Positions 7,201-11,299 of a stretch of 11,299 bases of DNA are shown here, piece after piece. The position numbers and the translations under genes were made by a program. The stretch lies in NCBI GenBank assembly GCA_021785375.1, contig JAJYFQ010000013.1:1-11299 (forward strand). The letters run 5' to 3'. This DNA is from Microcaldota archaeon. Its GTDB lineage: Archaea > Micrarchaeota > Micrarchaeia > Micrarchaeales > CABMGC01. Every line of letters begins with the position of its first letter. Position 1 is the first letter of the stretch. Below the pieces are notes generated by a model, which was given only the letters and a program-made list of their open reading frames with translations, ran no database searches and had not been told where the DNA came from.

Positions 7201-7736
7201 AGCGAGTGGAGAATCGCCTCAACACCAATGCAGTGTACCAGGACATCAGGTTCACGCACGGATCATCGAAGATGGCGATCGCCGTATCGCCGAAGAGGAG
7301 CCAGTACGTGGAGCTCAAGACGATGCAGGAGAAGGTTGACGCGGAATTCGGGATAATGGACAAGATCTACGCGGTGAACAAGAGGGATGCCGCGCGGCGC
7401 GTCATAACGAGCCACTTCATACCCGACCTGATAGGAAACCTTCACTCATTCTCGAAGCAGACATTCAGGTGCTCTTCGTGCAACGCGAAGTTCAGGCGCG
7501 TTCCGTTGTCGGGGAAGTGCACGCGCGACGGAGGGAAGCTTCTCCTCACGATATCGAAGGGAGGGATAGAGAAGTATCTTGAGATGGCGATAGCCCTCGC
7601 CGAACGGTACGACCTCGACCCCTACATAAAGCAGAGGCTCTATCTCGTGCGCGATGAGATAGATAGCATATTCGGCAAGGCCTACGGGGACATAAACGCG
7701 ACCGAAGGCCAGTTCAGCCTCGTTAAGTACTTCTGA
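4287..7736 (+). CDS. polC: DNA polymerase D (PolD) large catalytic subunit DP2
   Basis: The product is 1149 aa, normal for DP2, the catalytic subunit of the archaea-specific replicative family-D polymerase; the exonuclease partner DP1 is not in this window. Conserved blocks are present in order: APTEGI and YAGPIRGAGGT (N-terminal third), PVCIDGVPTE and NRVRGG, HPRFLFEFQAV, the GARIGRPEKA block, then NCDGDED (893-899). The aspartates 895 and 897 of NCDGDED correspond to the catalytic pair of the double-psi beta-barrel core. A zinc region with eight cysteines (651, 654, 663, 666, 676, 679, 688, 691) lies before the catalytic core. A C-terminal zinc site has C1062, C1065 and C1078, but Asp1081 occupies the expected fourth Cys position. 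The last eight residues, QFSLVKYF, are a canonical PIP box for PCNA binding. No intein interrupts the catalytic motif. The gene stands alone, abutting the convergent aminotransferase. Confidence 0.97.
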   Translation: MDIDQYFKMMSDDFSKAYEVAVSARARGLDPKETVEIKPAPDLASRVEGLTGIEGISAIIRRNFAGQSRSKLAFGVVKEICISDAFAKLDKYKRVETAVRVGTAILTEGILVAPTEGIQGIRVYRNSDGTDYLAVIYAGPIRGAGGTAAALSVALADYARRFFGIGAYKATMEEVERYVEEVELYHTRAARLQYRPPDDDVRVIVSNCPVCIDGVPTERIEVGVHGNLRRIGLDGKDIPIPNRVRGGIALVVCEGIAQKAKKLLKEIKGQGLDWDWLNKIIKVEVKKVDADGNKKSSVFLEDLAAGRPILAYPGHLGGFRLRYGRSRFTGIASKGFSPATMILTMGFVAVGGQLKVELPGKGCVAVPVDSIEGPFVRLKSGEALKVNDAETAMKVKDQVEEILSLGDMLVTYGDFRKSNTPLQPTSYVEELWSAQLAEKGYADAVDHGKLTFKDAYGLSMKHGVPIHPRFLFEFQAVSPEALGELASAVVRDGGLEAKSVFDVTVLKLKENAEVKRTLELLNVPHRMEESGLAVDGENAMSLLSSLGFVSGEVGSLEVNELVMDKYAAGGTDSLEIVNSLSPFKIPKRSTFIGARIGRPEKARERLMKPAPNSLFPIGAYGGKDRNITSAYTKDSKKFRSGLVVDLARYRCPGCKLIIETQFCYDCGKRAHIEGKCLQCGSATTGTTCAKCGGQAVTHEEREVNLTKLVANSTRVLGVTKLPSLIKGVKGLTNEDKIAEPFEKGIIRSAYNVHMFKDGTARFDATDVPITHFYPSEIGTSVEKLRDLGYTRDYLGNELTGEDQLVELRHQDVILSRRGLENMLQIAKFMDDLLDRFYHLPRFYNATYPQDMIGALVITLAPHISCGVLNRIIGITTANIGFAHPYTISARRRNCDGDEDTTILLMDALINFSKEYLPETVGGTMDTPLILTVNIKPDEVDDEVYAMETVDSYPLAFYNKTYDYVPPAEVEIERVENRLNTNAVYQDIRFTHGSSKMAIAVSPKRSQYVELKTMQEKVDAEFGIMDKIYAVNKRDAARRVITSHFIPDLIGNLHSFSKQTFRCSSCNAKFRRVPLSGKCTRDGGKLLLTISKGGIEKYLEMAIALAERYDLDPYIKQRLYLVRDEIDSIFGKAYGDINATEGQFSLVKYF

Positions 7737-9056
7737 TCACTTCAGTTTCGCGTTCGCCTTTCTTATCGATCCTTCGAGCGCATCGAGGCCCTTGTGGAGC
7801 GCATCCCTGGGGATCGTTATCGGAGGCGCGATCCTTATCGCAGAGACTCCTGCCGGCAATAGGATCAACCCGTTCTCGAATGCGGTACGGAGCACCTCGT
7901 CGCGCTCTGCAACCGCCGGCACCTTCGTGCGCTTGTCCTTGACAAGCTCTATTCCGATCATCATTCCGATGCCACGGACATCCCCTACGAGCTCATATCT
8001 CTCCTTCATCTCGTTGAGCCTCTTCATCAGGATGGCGCCGTTGCTCTTAGACGCGGATGCCAGGACGGACATGTTCTTCTTGACATAGTCGAGGGTCGCA
8101 CTCGCAGCAGCAACCGAAGCCGCGTTTCCACCGAATGTATTGGAGTGGCTCCCCTCGGGTATGTCTCCGAGGGAGCTTCTTGTCACGGTGACGCCTATCG
8201 GAAGGCCGCCTCCGACTGCCTTTGCCATTGCGTAGATGTCTGCCTCGACCCCGAAGTTATCCAGGCCGAGGAACTTTCCGGTCCTCATGAACCCCGCCTG
8301 CACCTCGTCAGAGACAAGCACGATGCCGTTGTCGTCTGCGATCTCTCTTATCCCCTTGACGAACTCCTTGGGAGGCACTATGTAACCCCCCTCCCCCTGC
8401 ACCGGCTCGATGAAGATAGAGGACACCTCGCTTGCGGCGACCTCCTTTGACAGGATGTACTTCTTTATGTGGCCTATGCACTCCAGTCCGCACGAAGGGT
8501 ACTCCTTCCCGAACGGGCACCTGTAGCAGTACGCGTAAGGTGCGTGCACCACGGAGTTGAATGGCCCGAATCGCTCCCTCTGCCTGGTGCTGCTTGCTGT
8601 CATGGCCAGCGCTCCGAGAGTCCTTCCGTGAAATGAGTTGTAGAATGCGATGGTGTACTGCCTCTTTGTGAAGAGCCTGGCGAACTTCAGCGCGGCCTCA
8701 TTAGCCTCTGTGCCGGAGTTTGAGAAGAAGACCCTGCCGAAGCCTTTCGGGAACATGCCGGTGAGCTTCTCGGCGTACTCGATCTGGGATTGCCCGTAGA
8801 AGTCGTTGAATGCGGCGTGCATGATCTTCTGTGATTGCGCCGCAAGAGCCTTCTTCACTGCGCTTGACGGCCCATCGCCGAAGTTGTACACAGCTATGAA
8901 GCTCGTGAAGTCAACGAACTTGTTGCCGTCGGCATCGAAGACGTAGCTTCCCTCGACGCGGTCAACCACGAGCGGGTACGGCACCCTCGTGGTCGTGAGC
9001 ATGACCTTCCTGTCCCTTGCAATTATCCCCTTCGCCTTGTCTAGCTTGATGGCCAT
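7737..9056 (-). CDS. Class III PLP-dependent aminotransferase (4-aminobutyrate/ornithine aminotransferase or amino-acid racemase type)
   Basis: The product is 439 aa, the usual length. Fold type I PLP motifs are all present: SGTEAN (114-119) for the phosphate cup, FHGRT (142-146), DEVQAGF with Asp250 for the pyridine nitrogen, the Schiff-base Lys279 in AMAKAVGGGLPIG, and the NTFGGN block with Thr307. A CxxC...CxxxC cluster (YCYRCPFGKEYPSCGLEC) is typical of the archaeal/actinobacterial GabT-like branch. Characterised archaeal relatives in Pyrococcus act as 4-aminobutyrate or ornithine transaminases or as broad-substrate amino-acid racemases, so the substrate cannot be fixed from sequence. An in-frame ATG at 9074 exists. 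I prefer 9056 because the TATA-like box at 9087-9095 would place the transcript start near 9065, downstream of the first ATG. Its stop codon abuts that of DP2. The gene follows L14e by 55 bp but probably has its own promoter. Confidence 0.92.
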   Translation of the reverse strand: MAIKLDKAKGIIARDRKVMLTTTRVPYPLVVDRVEGSYVFDADGNKFVDFTSFIAVYNFGDGPSSAVKKALAAQSQKIMHAAFNDFYGQSQIEYAEKLTGMFPKGFGRVFFSNSGTEANEAALKFARLFTKRQYTIAFYNSFHGRTLGALAMTASSTRQRERFGPFNSVVHAPYAYCYRCPFGKEYPSCGLECIGHIKKYILSKEVAASEVSSIFIEPVQGEGGYIVPPKEFVKGIREIADDNGIVLVSDEVQAGFMRTGKFLGLDNFGVEADIYAMAKAVGGGLPIGVTVTRSSLGDIPEGSHSNTFGGNAASVAAASATLDYVKKNMSVLASASKSNGAILMKRLNEMKERYELVGDVRGIGMMIGIELVKDKRTKVPAVAERDEVLRTAFENGLILLPAGVSAIRIAPPITIPRDALHKGLDALEGSIRKANAKLK

Positions 9057-9086
9057 CGCGATTCGATTAACCATCAGGAATAAAGG

Positions 9087-9095
9087 CTTAAATAA
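9087..9095 (-). promoter_or_regulatory. Candidate TATA box of the aminotransferase gene
   Basis: Minus-strand TTATTTAAG lies in the short gap after L14e. Spacing of about 25 bp puts the start near 9065 and gives an almost leaderless transcript for the ATG at 9056, consistent with the lack of a ribosome binding site there. Confidence 0.4.
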
Positions 9096-9111
9096 CAGCC
9101 TGCGCCGGGAA

Positions 9112-9348
9112 TTACTTCAGCTTCGCCGCATCAATCTCCAGTGCCTTTGCAAGCTGGTCCTTGTTCGACGGATCGACCTTCTCGGAGAGGAACTCGAGGT
9201 GCTTTATGTTCGTCTTTCTCTCCCTCGGCCTCACCGTGGTCACGACGTTCACAAAATTAGCGTCAATCACCTTGGTTACCACTGCCTTGTTTCCTGCGTC
9301 CCTTCCAAATCTCTTTATGCAGATCCTTCCTACCTCAACTAGTGCCAT
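9112..9348 (-). CDS. rpl14e: Large-subunit ribosomal protein L14e (eL14)
   Basis: The product is 78 aa, slightly short for the family (about 80-95 aa). The N-terminus EVGRICIKRFGRDAGNKAVVTKVID is the conserved KOW-type beta-barrel opening of L14e, followed by NFVNVVTT, the basic PRERKTNIKHLE segment and a helical C-terminus. It belongs to the large ribosomal subunit of archaea and eukaryotes and is absent from bacteria. It lies 10 bp after the cytidylate kinase stop, in the well-known archaeal order L34e-cmk-L14e, so co-transcription is expected. Confidence 0.93.
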   Translation of the reverse strand: MALVEVGRICIKRFGRDAGNKAVVTKVIDANFVNVVTTVRPRERKTNIKHLEFLSEKVDPSNKDQLAKALEIDAAKLK

Positions 9349-9358
9349 GTTCTCATTC

Positions 9359-9919
9359 CTATATTTTCAATTCCCTTATCTTTTCAAGTATTATCCGCGC
9401 CACTTCCTCTGCAGGCTTGTTGTCCGTGTCGATTATCATGTCGAACGGAGCCATGTCCTTTCCGAATTCCATGTCGTAAAGGCTCTTGTATATCTTGTAG
9501 TTCTCCTTGTCCCTTATCTTCGTCGTCTTTATCGTCTTCTCTATGTCCGTCCTGTCCCGCTTTGCCATCCTCTCGGCGCGGTTATGCACCTTCGCCTCGA
9601 GCCAGACCTTGAACCCCTCCTTTGAGATCCACGGAGCGGTGTAGCTCGTCACTATGACATTTCCGGCCTCAATCTTCTTTGTCAGCTTCGTGTCCACTTC
9701 CTTGTCGAAGTTAGGGTTTGTCTCCCTCTCCTTTGCAAACTTTATGCCGTCTGGCGTGTCCCACCAGTCCTCTCCTCCTGGCGTGTAGCCCCTCTCCTTC
9801 GCCATCTCCTTGAGCAGGTCTCCGGCGCCTATCATCCTTACCCCGAGCTCCTTGGACAGTATCGTTGCTACCGTGGTCTTTCCAGCCGCTGGCATGCCGG
9901 ATATGATTATCGCTTTCAT
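9359..9919 (-). CDS. cmk: Archaeal-type cytidylate kinase
   Basis: The product is 186 aa. The Walker A loop GMPAAGKTT (8-16) begins a P-loop NMP-kinase fold. GAGDLLKEMAKERG (31-44) is the nucleoside-binding segment typical of archaeal Cmk. KVWLEAKVHNRAERMAKRD (104-122) forms the strand and LID helix with conserved arginines, and MIIDTDNKPAEEVA is the C-terminal strand/helix. The enzyme phosphorylates CMP and dCMP with ATP in pyrimidine salvage. The region TPGGEDWWDTPDGIKF (46-61) is longer than in thermococcal Cmk as I recall it and could alter substrate preference. A closely related archaeal adenylate-kinase-like NMP kinase is the main alternative. Neighbours argue for Cmk: L34e ends 19 bp upstream and L14e starts 10 bp downstream, the conserved archaeal gene string. 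Confidence 0.85.
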   Translation of the reverse strand: MKAIIISGMPAAGKTTVATILSKELGVRMIGAGDLLKEMAKERGYTPGGEDWWDTPDGIKFAKERETNPNFDKEVDTKLTKKIEAGNVIVTSYTAPWISKEGFKVWLEAKVHNRAERMAKRDRTDIEKTIKTTKIRDKENYKIYKSLYDMEFGKDMAPFDMIIDTDNKPAEEVARIILEKIRELKI

Positions 9920-9938
9920 CTCGATCTACTCGGGATCG

Positions 9939-10262
9939 TCAGTGGGAGATCATCTGAAGGACATAGTTCCGCTGCGCGATTCCTATGTCATTGAGCTTCA
10001 TCTCGCCGTGCTCTATCCTGCTCGCGAGCTTTATGACCGTTCCGGAGCATCTTGCGCAGAGGACCCCGCCGAATATCCTAGAATTCGATTTCCTGCTCTT
10101 GGCCACCACCTTAGTTGTCGGTATTCCGTTCAGCTCGGCACCGCAGATCGGGCAGTGCGGCTTGGATACGGCCTTCCTCTCATAGTGCACTACGTGCCTC
10201 TTTCCGGGGGTGACCCTGTCCAGCCTCCTGAAGCTGCTTGACCTGTGCATTGGCTTTGGCAA
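9939..10262 (-). CDS. rpl34e: Large-subunit ribosomal protein L34e (eL34), TTG start
   Basis: The product is 107 aa from a TTG codon. The frame also opens at a GTG (10271), but that GTG lies inside AAGGTG, which with six-base spacing is the ribosome binding site for the TTG at 10262. The TTG start also gives MPKPMHRSSSFRRL, matching the usual L34e opening (MPxP...RSRSxRR). The body VTPGKRHVVHYERK is the family signature. CPIC (37-40) and CARC (69-72) form a zinc ribbon. The protein is part of the archaeal large ribosomal subunit. It is the first gene of the L34e-cmk-L14e unit. Confidence 0.92.
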   Translation of the reverse strand: MPKPMHRSSSFRRLDRVTPGKRHVVHYERKAVSKPHCPICGAELNGIPTTKVVAKSRKSNSRIFGGVLCARCSGTVIKLASRIEHGEMKLNDIGIAQRNYVLQMISH

Positions 10263-10268
10263 TCTAAA

Positions 10269-10274
10269 CACCTT
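10269..10274 (-). promoter_or_regulatory. Ribosome binding site of L34e
   Basis: Minus-strand AAGGTG, six bases before the TTG at 10262, matches the archaeal GGTG core. It contains the alternative GTG start, which it therefore argues against. Confidence 0.55.
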
Positions 10275-10310
10275 TTCTTTCCAGGAATAGGGATGCTCTT
10301 GGATACCCTG

Positions 10311-10323
10311 ATTCTTAAAGAAT
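10311..10323 (-). promoter_or_regulatory. AT-rich perfect palindrome, possible core promoter of the L34e operon
   Basis: ATTCTT-A-AAGAAT is a 6+1+6 perfect palindrome in the gap between the PH-domain gene and L34e. On the minus strand it contains CTTTAAG, a weak TATA-like box that would place a transcript start near 10290 and a leader of about 30 nt. It could equally be a regulator site or chance. Confidence 0.3.
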
Positions 10324-10327
10324 ATGC

Positions 10328-10954
10328 TTATTTTATTGCCTTGGGAATGTATTTATTAGTTGCGGTAGCTCTATGGGCGTGTGGGAAGGCCGTGTACCTC
10401 CTCCCTTTCCAGGCCGAGAGGGCGGTAATGCCAGGCCCGGACCCATCCGGCATTCCAAGGATCGGCTCCCCCATCCCCTCGATCATGCTGGTGGCCTTCT
10501 GGTGAACCCATCCCTCGCCGCGCTGCCCCATGTCCCTCATGGAGACCATCGACTCCTCCACCGCAAGGTTGTGCATCAGCGTGTTAAGCGCGCTGCCCAC
10601 GGAACAGGCGCCGTCCCTTGTGAGCCCCTTTATCTCGCCCTCCTCCCTCCCATCATCGAAGATCGTGCCCAGCTCCTTGGTTCCCTTGAGCCTTATCTTG
10701 ATCGAGGAGAAGATTATGCCGTGTGTTATCCTGAAGCTGGCTATGTTCTCGTAGCGTATCACTGTTATGTCTGACTTGAGCCCGAGGTACCACCTATTGA
10801 GTATTATAACCCTCTTGTTGGTTGCCACCATGACATTCGGGCAGAGGATGGCGCCGCTTAGCCTGCGCTGCTTCGCATAGCCTACGGCGCGCTCTCCCGG
10901 AATTAGCATTGCCGAGAGCGTTATGCGCTCCTTTTTAGAGAAACTGATGTCCAT
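10328..10954 (-). CDS. PH-domain-like (bPH_3/YokE-type) protein
   Basis: The product is 208 aa from the ATG at 10954. In-frame starts at 11044 (GTG) and 11011 and another ATG are open upstream, but a GGGGGTGGG run directly precedes 10954, and the domain pattern begins here. Residues about 10-130 show the order of a bacterial PH domain of the YokE type: LIPGERAVGYAK, then VMVATNKRVIILNRWYLGLKS (the TnkRvi signature), IRYENIASFRITHG, IKIRLKGTKELGTIF and a closing helix. Such domains often bind membranes or proteins, but their roles are mostly unknown. The last 75 residues are Met/Gly-rich with no recognisable domain, ending in a basic tail. There is no signal peptide or membrane span, so it is probably cytoplasmic or peripheral. 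It lies just upstream of the ribosomal-protein unit, separated by a short gap with a promoter-like palindrome. Confidence 0.65.
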   Translation of the reverse strand: MDISFSKKERITLSAMLIPGERAVGYAKQRRLSGAILCPNVMVATNKRVIILNRWYLGLKSDITVIRYENIASFRITHGIIFSSIKIRLKGTKELGTIFDDGREEGEIKGLTRDGACSVGSALNTLMHNLAVEESMVSMRDMGQRGEGWVHQKATSMIEGMGEPILGMPDGSGPGITALSAWKGRRYTAFPHAHRATATNKYIPKAIK

Positions 10955-11202
10955 CCCACCCCCTAATGAATCCCCAAACGACGGATGCATTTTGTATGGG
11001 CGGAATGCCATATGGTTTCCTATGCGTTGGGATGCCGTGCGCACTCGGTCTCCATAAGCATGACCGCACCCTCATACATGACTCATCCGTCACCCACCCT
11101 ATCCCAATAGTGATCTAACTATACATCGGAACCAAGGAATATCTCGCTTTCGCAGTGCTAAGGTTTTTACGACTGCACTGGCGTTCCGGATATGGCACTT
11201 AT
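10955..11202. other. Intergenic stretch with no gene; contains one hairpin
   Basis: I see no ORF, tRNA or rRNA supported here. The PH-domain reading frame stays open for 30 codons into it but lacks start evidence there. The only clear structure is a stem-loop at 11151-11183. No convincing TATA box for the PH-domain gene is visible. Confidence 0.5.
11151..11183. repeat. Hairpin-forming inverted repeat downstream of the right-edge gene
   Basis: CAGTGC at 11153-11158 pairs with GCACTG at 11175-11180, extended by two outer CG pairs across a one-base bulge, around a 16-nt loop. It lies about 20 bp past the stop of the minus-strand gene. No U-tract follows it in that direction, so it is not a standard terminator. 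It may protect a transcript end. Confidence 0.35.
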
Positions 11203-11299
11203 TCACGGAGCACCGTAGCTGCTGAGCCACGTGTTCGTGTACTGCACGTTGTTGGCCTGACCGTTGTTGTTGTTTCCGGAGTAGTCATTCGCATCGCCG
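11203..11299 (-). CDS. C-terminus of an Asn-rich protein (5' part outside window)
   Basis: A minus-strand frame open from the window edge ends at a TGA at 11203-11205 and encodes 31 residues. They read GDANDYSGNNNN, then GQANNVQYTNTW and LSSYGAP. The composition (Asn, Gly, Ser, Tyr, Thr, few charges) resembles archaeal secreted or surface proteins such as S-layer-associated or stalk-like repeat proteins, and resembles the Asn-rich envelope genes at 1786-3007. No domain can be named from so short a piece, and the frame could be by chance, although its composition and clean stop favour a real gene. Confidence 0.45.
   Translation of the reverse strand, partial: GDANDYSGNNNNGQANNVQYTNTWLSSYGAP

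Noticed and set aside
6528..7259. Minus-strand open frame of 243 codons inside DP2
   Set aside because: It overlaps the catalytic core of DP2 on the opposite strand, is Val/His/Arg-rich, and resembles no protein.
11151..11183. Hairpin as a rho-independent-like terminator of the right-edge gene
   Set aside because: In the direction of that gene no U-tract follows; the T run lies in the loop on the plus strand.
11045..11202. Possible tRNA or small RNA gene in the right intergenic region
   Set aside because: I find no TpsiC-arm consensus, no cloverleaf pairing and no CCA-adjacent stem; only a simple hairpin is present.
1..11299. CRISPR array, toxin-antitoxin pair or other defence locus
   Set aside because: There are no regularly spaced direct repeats, and none of the gene products shows nuclease, toxin or defence-ATPase motifs.

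Overview
This window looks archaeal. It carries the large subunit of the archaea-specific DNA polymerase D and the archaeal/eukaryal ribosomal proteins L34e and L14e around an archaeal-type cytidylate kinase. AT-rich TATA-like boxes sit about 25 bp ahead of likely transcript starts, and the ribosome binding sites are of the GGAGG/GGTG type. PolD excludes most Crenarchaeota. Compact gene packing, short intergenic gaps and several unrecognised small envelope proteins would fit a DPANN-type (for example Micrarchaeota-like) or euryarchaeal genome, but that placement is inference.

Layout. (1) Positions 1-1393, plus strand: the C-terminal part of a ROK-family sugar kinase/regulator, overlapped by a gene for an unrecognised protein of about 305 aa with a CGHC motif. 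(2) Positions 1377-3007, minus strand: a tight three-gene envelope operon. It encodes a secreted Asn/Ser/Thr-rich protein with 11 N-glycosylation sequons, an 80-aa single-span protein with a Gly/Ser/Asn-rich tail, and a 131-aa three-span membrane protein. (3) Positions 3075-4207: an apparently complete IS630-family insertion sequence with imperfect terminal inverted repeats and flanking TA dinucleotides. It lies between two divergent promoters and leaves both TATA-like boxes intact. (4) Positions 4287-7736, plus strand: DNA polymerase D large subunit (DP2), 1149 aa, ending in a PCNA-interacting (PIP) box. (5) Positions 7737-9056, minus strand: a class III PLP-dependent aminotransferase whose stop codon directly abuts the DP2 stop in the palindrome TGATCA. 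(6) Positions 9112-10262, minus strand: the cluster L34e - cytidylate kinase - L14e. (7) Positions 10328-10954, minus strand: a PH-domain-like protein. (8) The right edge: the last 31 codons of a minus-strand gene whose product has an Asn-rich C-terminus.

How the parts relate. DP2 (replication), L34e/L14e (large ribosomal subunit) and Cmk (CMP/dCMP to CDP/dCDP) are core housekeeping genes. L34e-cmk-L14e is a recognised archaeal gene string, normally followed by the pseudouridine synthase gene cbf5, but here the aminotransferase follows. The accessory interest is in the left third: the envelope operon, the unknown CGHC protein and the IS630 element. I found no CRISPR array, no tRNA or rRNA gene, no intein in DP2 and no recognisable defence system. 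The longest stretch without a gene is 10955-11202 (248 bp), which holds only a hairpin.
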